Shown here one piece after another: positions 41,949-49,745 of a stretch of DNA of 64,000 nucleotides. The stretch covers positions 62,001 to 126,000 of the forward strand of contig JODP01000003.1 in NCBI GenBank assembly GCA_000719025.1, given 5' to 3'. The notes below the pieces were generated by a model. It ran no database searches. It worked only from the letters and a program-made list of their open reading frames with translations, and had not been told where the DNA came from. This stretch comes from Kineosporia aurantiaca JCM 3230 (GTDB taxonomy: Bacteria > Actinomycetota > Actinomycetes > Actinomycetales > Kineosporiaceae). The first letter of the stretch is position 1, and each line of letters opens with the position of its first letter. A program made the translations under genes and the position numbers.

Positions 41949-42677
41949 ATGGTGACCGAGCAGAGCGAGCAGAGGGCCGCGGACGGCCGCGCGAAGGCCG
42001 GGAAGGCCCGGGACCGCGCCGCCACCACCCTGGCGTTCGTCAGCGGGGCCACCGACGCCACCGGTCTGCTCGTCCTGGGCGGCACCTTCACCAGCGTGAT
42101 GACCGGCAACATGGTGCTCCTGGGCACCGGCCTGGCCGAGGGCGACGGGGACCGCTGGGGCCGGGCCGCCGCGGCGATCGTGGCGTTCGTGCTCGGGGCC
42201 GCGATCGGCACCCGGGTGGCCGGGACGGCCGAGGCCAAGGACCCGGTCTGGCCGAGCGCGGTGAACCGGGCGCTGATCGTCGAGTTCGTGATCTTCGCGG
42301 TCTATGCGGCCCTCTACTGGGGCTCGGGCAGCCACCCCTCCGGCACGCTGATGTCGATCCTGCTGGCGATGAACTCGTTCGCCCTGGGCATGCAGAGCAG
42401 CGCGATCCAGCGCTATGGCGTCTCCGGGCTGTCCACCACGTACATGACCGGCACCCTGACCACGCTGGTCATCCGGATCGCCTCCGGCCGCCCGCTGCGG
42501 GACGTGGCGCACAGCGGCACCCTGCTGATCGCCCTGATCGTCGGGGCCGCCGCCGCGGCCTCCGCCGTACGCTGGGCCGACGGGCTGGTGCCGGCGATCC
42601 AGCTGGCCGGGGTCGCGATCGCGCTGGGTCTGGGCGTGTGGACGACCCGCACGCACGGCCAGACCCCTCGAGCCTGA
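41949..42677 (+). CDS. DUF1275 (YoaK-like) membrane protein
   Basis: ATG 41949 with GAGGAGA upstream gives 242 residues. The DUF1275 signature FVSGATDATGLLVLGGTFTSVMTGNMVLLG is at about 29-58 and six transmembrane helices follow, with FALGMQSSAIQRYGVSGLSTTYMTGTLTTL in the centre. Family function is not established; it may be a transporter. The promoter would lie within the upstream repeat cluster. Confidence 0.88.
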   Translation: MVTEQSEQRAADGRAKAGKARDRAATTLAFVSGATDATGLLVLGGTFTSVMTGNMVLLGTGLAEGDGDRWGRAAAAIVAFVLGAAIGTRVAGTAEAKDPVWPSAVNRALIVEFVIFAVYAALYWGSGSHPSGTLMSILLAMNSFALGMQSSAIQRYGVSGLSTTYMTGTLTTLVIRIASGRPLRDVAHSGTLLIALIVGAAAAASAVRWADGLVPAIQLAGVAIALGLGVWTTRTHGQTPRA

Positions 42678-42689
42678 GACCATCCTGGG

Positions 42690-42920
42690 GTGGAGAACTT
42701 CAGGCTGACCCCGCGGATGCGGATCTGGCTCGGGATCTGGCTGGCCGGACTGGTCGCCCTGGTCGTCGTGGCGATCCTGGTCGACGTCAACGACACGGTC
42801 GTCGCCGGGGTGCTCGGCGGCTGGTGCGGGATCGCCATCGCGGCGGTGATGGTGCTGCTGGAACGGGGCAAGAAGCAGCCGACGACCAAGCTGGCCCGGG
42901 AGCGCTACGGGCGACGGTGA
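42690..42920 (+). CDS. Small two-helix membrane protein
   Basis: This 76-residue protein, starting at a GTG 12 bp after the DUF1275 stop, has two hydrophobic helices (about 12-31 and 38-57) and a basic C-terminus. I know no family. Close spacing and the same strand suggest co-transcription with the DUF1275 gene. Confidence 0.6.
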   Translation: MENFRLTPRMRIWLGIWLAGLVALVVVAILVDVNDTVVAGVLGGWCGIAIAAVMVLLERGKKQPTTKLARERYGRR

Positions 42921-42955
42921 CCGGATCGTGACGGATCCGGTCGCGATTCCAAAGG

Positions 42956-42961
42956 TAGATT
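42956..42961 (+). promoter_or_regulatory. -10 box TAGATT, leaderless-type start
   Basis: TAGATT ends seven bases before the ATG of the next small gene and no ribosome site is present, a clear leaderless arrangement. Confidence 0.6.
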
Positions 42962-42968
42962 GACCGGC

Positions 42969-43193
42969 ATGACCAAGGAACAGCGCTTCCGGATCATCTT
43001 CTGGGGCGCCATCGGCTTCCTCGGCCTGCTCCGGACCACCTACTGCGCCCTGCAGGGCAACACTTACGGTCTGGTCTTCGGCCTGCTCTGGCTGGCCCTC
43101 GGCGCCGGGAAGGCCTGGTCCGAGGCCAAGCGGGTGGACGAGACGGCCGGTCAGACGCCTCAGCTGAAGCAGCCCGACCGGCCCCGCAAGTAA
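42969..43193 (+). CDS. Small membrane protein
   Basis: The 74-residue protein from ATG 42969 has two hydrophobic helices (about 8-24 and 31-47) and a charged tail rich in Lys, Glu and Pro. No family is recognised. It has its own leaderless-type promoter, separating it from the preceding small membrane gene. Confidence 0.6.
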   Translation: MTKEQRFRIIFWGAIGFLGLLRTTYCALQGNTYGLVFGLLWLALGAGKAWSEAKRVDETAGQTPQLKQPDRPRK

Positions 43194-43203
43194 TCCGGAG
43201 CAG

Positions 43204-43935
43204 TCAGTCGGCCGACCGGTCGATCTCCGTGCCGTCCGCCACCACCGCGGCCGGGGCGCGCACATCGACTACCGCCTTCGCGCCCTCCCGCATCGCCGTG
43301 AAAACCTCGGGCCGGTCCGAGGTGACCCCGTCCACGCCCGCCGCGACCAGCTCGATCGCCCGCTGCGGATCGTTCACCGTCCAGGCCATCACCTGGCCGA
43401 GCCGGTGCAGCTTCCCGATCGTGCGCGGGGTCAGCAGCGAATGGCGAACCGTGACCGCGTAGCCGGGACGAGCATCGTCCTCCAGCAAACCCCGTAACGC
43501 CCACGAGTGCGCCACGCTCCGCCAGGTCCGGAAACCCTCGCGCTCCATCTCCTCCATCGACCGCCAGTTCTTGCTGCTGACGAAGCACCGCGACGGGTCG
43601 AGGTCCAGCGTGAGCAGCTTGCGGACCAGCCGGAAGGCCTCGGTCCCGCGGTCGCACTTGAGATCGAGCAGCATCTCCACGTTCGGGGGCAGCAGCTCGG
43701 CCACGGCCTCCAGCGGAGGGCCGACCGGGTGCCGGGTCAGGGACAACCGCTTGAGGCCGTCGTGCCGCAGCCAGGGCACGGCGGTGAAGAACGGGATGTC
43801 GTGGGACAGAACGATCTCGTCGTCCGCCGCGAGCATCACGTCCACCTCGAACACGTTGGCACCGGACGACACCAGAGCCTCACAACTGGGTCGATCGGCC
43901 GGTGTCCGGTGCGCGATCATTAAGGGGGTCGGCAC
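43204..43935 (-). CDS. Glycerophosphodiester phosphodiesterase family protein
   Basis: The 243-residue TIM-barrel protein has the GDPD active-site pieces MIAHR (catalytic His), NVFEVDVMLAADDEIVLSHD (metal-binding Glu/Asp and second His) and the C-terminal MAWTVNDPQRAIELVAAGVDGVTSDRP. It would hydrolyse glycerophosphodiesters from phospholipids. The usual HRG is HRT here, so substrate range may differ. No signal peptide is visible. Start is GTG 43935 or ATG 43920. Confidence 0.87.
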   Translation of the reverse strand: MPTPLMIAHRTPADRPSCEALVSSGANVFEVDVMLAADDEIVLSHDIPFFTAVPWLRHDGLKRLSLTRHPVGPPLEAVAELLPPNVEMLLDLKCDRGTEAFRLVRKLLTLDLDPSRCFVSSKNWRSMEEMEREGFRTWRSVAHSWALRGLLEDDARPGYAVTVRHSLLTPRTIGKLHRLGQVMAWTVNDPQRAIELVAAGVDGVTSDRPEVFTAMREGAKAVVDVRAPAAVVADGTEIDRSAD

Positions 43936-44051
43936 CCGTTGATTATCAATGACGCGAGTTGGTGTCCGTCAGACGCGTAGGGGTTACCAGTACTCAAAGC
44001 TTGTCGGTATCCGAGCTTGACTGCCCGGCGGTGACGGCCGACATCCTCGAT

Positions 44052-46406
44052 ATGTCCTTGTCCCTGCGCCGCGCCCGGCCATTACGGCCATCCCGGCCGG
44101 AACAGGTGCGTAAGTACACCCGGGCGGTGGCTCTTGCCCTCACCGTGCTGATCCTCCTGATGTCGGCGGGTTCGCTGCTGAAATGGGAGGACGACCGCGG
44201 CGACCAGGCCCAGCACGAGCTCGCGGCCATCGCCGGCAGCCTGCACGCCCAGGACGCCCTGGAGTGGCGGATCATCAGCGGTCGCGTGGACATCCAGGAG
44301 ACCTCCGCCGAGCTCGACCGGAGCCGGGCGGAGACGGTCCGGCGGATCAACCGGCTGCAGGGGCCGGCCGTCAGCCGGACCCGCCGGGCCGCCCTGCTGA
44401 CCGCGTTCCGGACCTACTCCCAGGTCGTGGACCGGGAGATCCGGATGCTGGCGGACGGCGAGTCGGACGCGGCCCAGCGCTATGACGAAGAGACGGTCGA
44501 CCCGGCCATGTCCACCGTGCTCAGCCAGGTGACCGGGTTCTCCACCTCGGTCACGGCCGCCGCGACCCGGGCCCGGCGCTGGGCGAACATCGGGATGATC
44601 GTCACCTTCGGGGTCGCCGCGGGGATGATCCTGCTGCTCGGCAGCGGACGCCGGCTGGGCCGGGTGCTGGACGAGGCCCAGGCCCGCACCGACCGCCGGA
44701 TCCGGCTGATCGCCCAGCAGTCCACCTCGCTGATCGCGGTGCTGCGCCGGGACGGGCTGATGACCTATCTGAGCCCGGCCACCGAGCGGGTGCTGGAGAT
44801 CGGCCCGGCCGAGGTGATGGAGAACGGCACCGACGCGTTCCTCCAGCGCACCCATCCGGCCGATCGCGGGCTGCTACTCACCAGCCTGCTGAACGTGCGT
44901 CCGGGGCCCGGGGTGCTGCGGATGGAACTGCGCCTGCGGGCCCCCGGGAACCAGACCGGGACGACCGACGCCGAGGGCACCTGGCGCACCTACGAGGTGT
45001 CCTTCCGCGATCACACCGATGAACCCGACCTGGGCGGGGTGCTGCTCACCGCGCACGACATCACCCAGCAACGCAACCTGCAGAACGAGATCCAGCGCCG
45101 CGCCCTGCACGACGACCTGACCGGGCTGCCCAATCGTTCCCTGCTGCTCGACCGGATCCAGCAGGCGCTGCGCGACGGCGGCCGGCACGGCGGCCGGATC
45201 GGCCTGCTGATCATCGACCTGGACCGGTTCAAGGAGATCAACGACACCCTGGGCCACCACTACGGCGACGAACTGCTGGTCCAGGTCGGCCGGACGCTGA
45301 AGGCGGCGCTGCGCGACGTGGACACCGTGGCGCGCCTTGGCGGTGACGAGTTCGCCGTACTACTGCCCCAGGTCAGCGATCTGAACGCGGCCTGCGCGGT
45401 GGCCTGGAAGCTGCACGACGGGCTGGAGGAGTCGTTCGTCGTGGAGGGCGTGGAGCTGGACGTTGAGGCCAGCATCGGCGCCGCGATCTCCGAAGCCTGC
45501 CCCGAGGACACCGCCTCCGCCCTGCTCCAGCGGGCCGAGGTGGCCATGTACGTGGCCAAGGGCCGCAGCACCGGAGTGACCGGCTACGACCCGCGCGACG
45601 ACGTGAACACGCTGGAGCGCCTGGCGTTGCTCGGTGACCTGCGCCGGGCCCTGAACAACGACGAGCTCTACCTGGTCTACCAGCCGAAGATCTCGCTGAA
45701 GGACGGCGCCCTGGGCTCGGCCGAGGCCCTGCTGCGCTGGCAGCACCCCGAGCGCGGCCTGATCCCCCCGGACGACTTCATCCCCCTGGCCGAGAACACC
45801 GGCCTGATCGGCGCTCTCACCCGGCACGTCCTCGACCTCGCCCTGACCCAGTCCCGCGCCTGGGCCGACGCCGGGACCCCGCTGCGCATCGCGGTGAACA
45901 CCTCGGCCCGCAACCTGCACGACGAGGAGTTCGACCAGGATGTCCGCGCCCTGCTGCAGAAGCACCGGGTGGACCCCTCCCAGCTCCTGCTCGAAGTGAC
46001 CGAAAGTGCCCTGATGGCCGACCCGGTCCGGGCCCAGCAGGTCCTGGAACGCCTGGCCGGACAGGGCATTGCGATCTCCATCGACGACTTCGGCGCCGGC
46101 TACACCAGCATCAAGCAGCTGCGCAGCCTGCCGATCAGCGAGCTCAAGGTGGACCGCTCGTTCGTCCAGGCGATGGAGCAGGACGAGGGCGAGGAACTGA
46201 TCGTCCGCAGCGTCATCGAACTCGGCCGCAACCTGGGCCTGACCACCGTCGCCGAAGGCGTCGAAACCCCCGAGGCCCTGGTCCGGCTGGCGGCCTTCGG
46301 CTGTGACACCGCGCAGGGCTACGTGCTGGCCAAGCCGATGACTGTGGACCACTTCGACCGGTGGCGATCGGAATGGCGCGGCCTGTCGCTGGTTCCGTCC
46401 TCCTAG
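44052..46406 (+). CDS. PAS-GGDEF-EAL cyclic-di-GMP enzyme with membrane sensor
   Basis: About 784 residues: transmembrane helix near 24-45, a 130-residue extracytoplasmic four-helix-type sensor, a second helix near 175-195, a PAS domain (about 225-335), a GGDEF domain with intact RLGGDEF at about 430 and RDVD product-inhibition site, and an EAL domain with AEALLRW at about 556. Both catalytic motifs are intact, so it may make and break c-di-GMP. The start is uncertain: ATG 44052 is preferred, but the frame is open from 43959. Confidence 0.9.
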   Translation: MSLSLRRARPLRPSRPEQVRKYTRAVALALTVLILLMSAGSLLKWEDDRGDQAQHELAAIAGSLHAQDALEWRIISGRVDIQETSAELDRSRAETVRRINRLQGPAVSRTRRAALLTAFRTYSQVVDREIRMLADGESDAAQRYDEETVDPAMSTVLSQVTGFSTSVTAAATRARRWANIGMIVTFGVAAGMILLLGSGRRLGRVLDEAQARTDRRIRLIAQQSTSLIAVLRRDGLMTYLSPATERVLEIGPAEVMENGTDAFLQRTHPADRGLLLTSLLNVRPGPGVLRMELRLRAPGNQTGTTDAEGTWRTYEVSFRDHTDEPDLGGVLLTAHDITQQRNLQNEIQRRALHDDLTGLPNRSLLLDRIQQALRDGGRHGGRIGLLIIDLDRFKEINDTLGHHYGDELLVQVGRTLKAALRDVDTVARLGGDEFAVLLPQVSDLNAACAVAWKLHDGLEESFVVEGVELDVEASIGAAISEACPEDTASALLQRAEVAMYVAKGRSTGVTGYDPRDDVNTLERLALLGDLRRALNNDELYLVYQPKISLKDGALGSAEALLRWQHPERGLIPPDDFIPLAENTGLIGALTRHVLDLALTQSRAWADAGTPLRIAVNTSARNLHDEEFDQDVRALLQKHRVDPSQLLLEVTESALMADPVRAQQVLERLAGQGIAISIDDFGAGYTSIKQLRSLPISELKVDRSFVQAMEQDEGEELIVRSVIELGRNLGLTTVAEGVETPEALVRLAAFGCDTAQGYVLAKPMTVDHFDRWRSEWRGLSLVPSS

Positions 46407-46414
46407 ACGCCCTT

Positions 46415-46702
46415 TCAGCCGGAGCGGCGCTTCAGGTGCGCGTCGACCTGCTCCTGCAGCCGGTCCCAGCTCTCGTCCTCCGGCGGATGCTCGGTGACGT
46501 GATAGCCGGTGCCCGGGCGGATCTCGGCCCAGCCGTGCCGGACCAGCCAGCGCAGGGCGTCCCGGGCCGCGCCGAGGGGATACCCCTGGTGCTCGAGATC
46601 GCCCGGACTGGGCAGCAGGGTGCCGGGACCGTAATGGCCGGAGATGATGCGTGCCGCGATCTCGTCGGCGATGGTCCGGTAGACAGACATGGGCACGGGC
46701 AC
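46415..46702 (-). CDS. Small GntR-type winged-helix protein
   Basis: This 95-residue (or 91 from ATG 46690) protein is only a winged helix: YRTIADEIAARIISGHYGPGTLLPS, then a recognition region (GAARDALRWLVRHGWAEIRPGTGYHV). There is no effector domain, as in the short YtrA-like branch. The usual DLA motif is replaced by DLEHQG, so the first helix-turn-helix is atypical. Target is unknown. Confidence 0.72.
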   Translation of the reverse strand: MPVPMSVYRTIADEIAARIISGHYGPGTLLPSPGDLEHQGYPLGAARDALRWLVRHGWAEIRPGTGYHVTEHPPEDESWDRLQEQVDAHLKRRSG

Positions 46703-46777
46703 ATCATGCTGCAGAGGCGAGGGTTGTTCTCCACAGCCCGGGCGGGTGAGACCGGGTTCACCCGAACGAACGAGTCG

Positions 46778-47527
46778 CTACCAGCGCTTGCGCGACTCCC
46801 GGTACAGCCCCTCCCGCGCCGCCCCCGGCCGCTCCTCGGCACTGGGCGGCGGGGTCACGGTCACGCCGGTCTCCGTGAGCATCGAAAGGTCCAGCTCCCA
46901 GGCGTGACTCGAACGCCGGTAGTAGGTCTCGGTGGCGACCTCGATCAGGATGCTCACGTCGCTCGCGCTCAGCCCCATCACCTTCTGCAGGTGCGAGCGG
47001 GCCGCCCCCGCCTTGCCCCGGATCCCGGCCAGCCCGTAATGCGTGGCCGTGTGGCAGTCGGTGCACAGGCAGATGAGCCGGCCCAGCCGCTGGATCCGGG
47101 TCTTGTCGTCGTACGTCCAGCGCTCGTGCACCTCGAGCCAGCGACGGCGGGTCCGGTCCTCCGGGGCGCCGCAGGTCTCGCAACGCTGGCCGGCGCGGGC
47201 GGTCACCATGCGGCGGATCCGCTCCCAGTCGCGAGGCGTCACGCAGGAGCGGACGTTCGTGAACCAGCAGGTGGAGGGGACCATGTCGACGAACAGACCG
47301 GCGCCCAAGGTGCGGTCCTCCCCGGGCAACAGGTCCGGCAGCGGCGCCGCGGCCGTCCATTGCTCCAGATCCTTCATCCCCGCCCGGGGCGCGTACCAGC
47401 ACCTGGCCGCGCTGTCCCAGCGCGCTCCGGCCGCCTTGGCCCGGTCCTTCTCCTCGAACGGCACATCCAGCCAGATCCGCTCCACCGGCCCATCGACCCA
47501 CAACCGCCGCCGGACCGTCAAACCCAC
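46778..47527 (-). CDS. DUF5710-HNH fusion protein
   Basis: The 249-residue protein starts with a DUF5710 domain (about 15-50: IWLDVPFEEKDRAKAAGARWD then CWYAP), a short module often attached to DNA primases and mobile-element proteins. A central HNH-like zinc domain follows: CETCGAPED (near 117-125), LEVHERW and LICLCTDCHTATHYG. The C-terminus (170-249) is unassigned. It may nick or cut DNA. No mobile-element neighbours are seen at this locus. Confidence 0.72.
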   Translation of the reverse strand: MGLTVRRRLWVDGPVERIWLDVPFEEKDRAKAAGARWDSAARCWYAPRAGMKDLEQWTAAAPLPDLLPGEDRTLGAGLFVDMVPSTCWFTNVRSCVTPRDWERIRRMVTARAGQRCETCGAPEDRTRRRWLEVHERWTYDDKTRIQRLGRLICLCTDCHTATHYGLAGIRGKAGAARSHLQKVMGLSASDVSILIEVATETYYRRSSHAWELDLSMLTETGVTVTPPPSAEERPGAAREGLYRESRKRW

Positions 47528-47637
47528 CGATGAGTTTCCCCGGGCGCGACGGTCAGAACTTTCGTACGTCCCACCGTGAGCGACCGATCACACTACGCTG
47601 TGGCGGCGCCGATGAAGATCGTTCGAGGAGAATCGCC

Positions 47638-48417
47638 ATGCCCTTCCGCGAGACCGCTCCCGCCGGTGCCCCGATCTGGTTCGACCTCAGCAGTTCCGAT
47701 CCCGAGCGGATGCGGGACTTCTACATCGGAGTGTTCGGCTGGACCTCCACGGTGTCCGGGCCGGAGTACGGCGACTACGTGATGTTCCAGCACCAGGGCA
47801 AGGACGTTGCCGGGCTGGGTCGCAAGCAGCAGGAGGGGACGCCGGACGCGTGGACGATCTACCTGCAGAGTGACGATGTGGCCGGCACTACGGGGAAGAT
47901 CAAGGACGCCGGCGGCACCGTCGTGATGGACGCGATGGACGTCGGGGACGCGGGTCGGATGGCGATCGCCCAGGACCCGTCCGGCGCGTTCGTCGGGGTC
48001 TGGCAGCCGAAAGATCACCACGGCACCCAGATCTGGAACGAGGACGGAGCGCCGGCCTGGGTCGAGATGCACGCCACCGACTACCCGGCCGCGGTCGACT
48101 TCTACAAGAGCGTCTTCGCCTGGGACACGGAGGTGACCGGAGACAGTGACGATTTCCGGTACACCATCCAGATCGCCGACGGCGAGCAGCGGGCCGGCAT
48201 CATGGACGCCACGTTCCTGCCGCCGGGCGTCCCGGCCAACTGGCACTTCTACGTCGGGTGCGAAGACGTCGACGCGACCGTGGCGGCCATCGAGAAGCAC
48301 GGCGGCGTGGTCAACATGCAGCCGGAGGACACGCCCTTCGGCCGCCTCGCCGGGGTCGCCGACCCGGGCGGAGCCGGATTCATGCTGACCTCCCTGACCG
48401 ACTGGCGCAACCAGTGA
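47638..48417 (+). CDS. VOC (glyoxalase/bleomycin-resistance) family protein with two domains
   Basis: The 259-residue protein is a tandem of two VOC modules (about 8-120 and 135-255), each starting PIWFDLSSSDPERMRDFY / AWVEMHATDYPAAVDFY. It resembles the 27-kDa antigen/CFP30B type in actinomycetes, whose activity is not settled. Metal ligands are only partly conserved. GAGGAG lies six bases before ATG 47638; the longer frame to 47530 overlaps the divergent gene and is rejected. Confidence 0.86.
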   Translation: MPFRETAPAGAPIWFDLSSSDPERMRDFYIGVFGWTSTVSGPEYGDYVMFQHQGKDVAGLGRKQQEGTPDAWTIYLQSDDVAGTTGKIKDAGGTVVMDAMDVGDAGRMAIAQDPSGAFVGVWQPKDHHGTQIWNEDGAPAWVEMHATDYPAAVDFYKSVFAWDTEVTGDSDDFRYTIQIADGEQRAGIMDATFLPPGVPANWHFYVGCEDVDATVAAIEKHGGVVNMQPEDTPFGRLAGVADPGGAGFMLTSLTDWRNQ

Positions 48418-48421
48418 GCGG

Positions 48422-49594
48422 TCAGACGAAAAGGGTCTTCGGAGGGGCGAATCCGTTGTACCCGGCGGCCTGGGAGTAGGCGCCGGTACTACCGAACATC
48501 ACCAGGTCGCCGGGCTGTATTCCGCTGGGAAGGGTTACGTCGCGAGCGATTACGTCGCCCGCGTCGCAGGTGGGCCCGGCCAGGCTGAACGGCCGCGGAA
48601 GGCTTCCCGGGCCGTCCCGCAGCGAGGTGGTGACCGGGAAACGCTGTCCGCCGGCCAGGCCCTGGTGCACTCCGGCGTCCAGGGTCAGCCAGTCCGTGCC
48701 GTCCCGTCGCGAGCGGTCGAGCACCGTGGTCACCAGTACCGAGCTCTCGGCGACCAGGAACCGGCCCGGCTCGCAGACCAGGCTGTCCGGGCGGTAAGGA
48801 AGCAGCTCGTCCACCGCTTTGCGCAGTTCCCGGCCGAATTCGGCAATCGGCGCCAGCTCCGGGGCCTCGGTGGGGTCCTGCTCGTAGCGGGTGGGGAAGC
48901 CGCCGCCCAGGTCCAGCAGGGCCAGGCCCACCCCGTCCTCGAGGAGTTCCGACATCACCTGGCCGGTCAGGCCGAGGGCCGGCCGCCACGCAGAGGGGAA
49001 CGCCTGCTGCGTCCCCAAATGAAACGCCAGACCGTAGGGAACCAGGCCGAGATCCCGGGCCCGGGCCATCAGCGGCCGGGCCTCGGCGGGCTGGGCTCCG
49101 AGCGGGCGGCCGTCCGGCTTCGCCGCGACGCTCAACCGGAGACAGACGCAGGATCCGGGGGCGTTCTCGGCGATCCGCAGCAATTCGGCCTCGGAGTCGA
49201 ACGCCATCCGCCAGACCTGCCGTTCGGCGGCCGCCCGCAGCTGCGGACCAGGCATCACAGGATTGCCGAGCAGCACCCGGGTTCCCTCGACGCCCTGCTC
49301 GGTCAGCAGATTCAGCTCGGCCAACGACCCGGCCTGGAAACCCGCGCCGAGCCCGGCCAGCGTGCTGATCACCTCGGGCGCCGGGTTCGCGGTCACCGCG
49401 TAGTACGGGTCGATCCCGCGCAGGGCGTCGTTGAACTCGATCAGCCGGTCCGCGACCACGGTGACGTCGCCCGCCCGGTAGGGGGTTTGGAACGCCAGGC
49501 CGGCCAGCCGCTCCGGATGCAGCCGGGCGGGCCACTGAACCGGCAGGTCCCCGAGCCCGGGCGGTACGGATACGCCAACCCCTTCGCCGGTCAC
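48422..49594 (-). CDS. Group III PLP decarboxylase homologue lacking the PLP lysine
   Basis: The 390-residue protein has the alanine-racemase-like barrel and C-terminal beta-domain of ornithine/diaminopimelate decarboxylases: FHLGTQQ, the phosphate-binding DLGGGFPTRY, VCEPGRFLVAE and the substrate-side CDAGDVI and YNGFAPP. The motif that should be YAVKAN reads YAVTANP, so the lysine that forms the PLP aldimine (position 68) is threonine, confirmed by the ACC codon. It is therefore probably not a normal decarboxylase; it could be a regulatory or binding homologue. Confidence 0.8.
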   Translation of the reverse strand: MTGEGVGVSVPPGLGDLPVQWPARLHPERLAGLAFQTPYRAGDVTVVADRLIEFNDALRGIDPYYAVTANPAPEVISTLAGLGAGFQAGSLAELNLLTEQGVEGTRVLLGNPVMPGPQLRAAAERQVWRMAFDSEAELLRIAENAPGSCVCLRLSVAAKPDGRPLGAQPAEARPLMARARDLGLVPYGLAFHLGTQQAFPSAWRPALGLTGQVMSELLEDGVGLALLDLGGGFPTRYEQDPTEAPELAPIAEFGRELRKAVDELLPYRPDSLVCEPGRFLVAESSVLVTTVLDRSRRDGTDWLTLDAGVHQGLAGGQRFPVTTSLRDGPGSLPRPFSLAGPTCDAGDVIARDVTLPSGIQPGDLVMFGSTGAYSQAAGYNGFAPPKTLFV

Positions 49595-49745
49595 TGCGGG
49601 ACTTTCGGTTTCCGGGCGGATTTCCTGAGGGTTGCCCGGTCGGATTCACCCCATCGGCGGACCTGGTTACCGCCCGATGAACCCACGGCGATCGGAGGAA
49701 GAGACTCCATCGGACCATTAACAACGCACAGTAACGGCCGACTGC

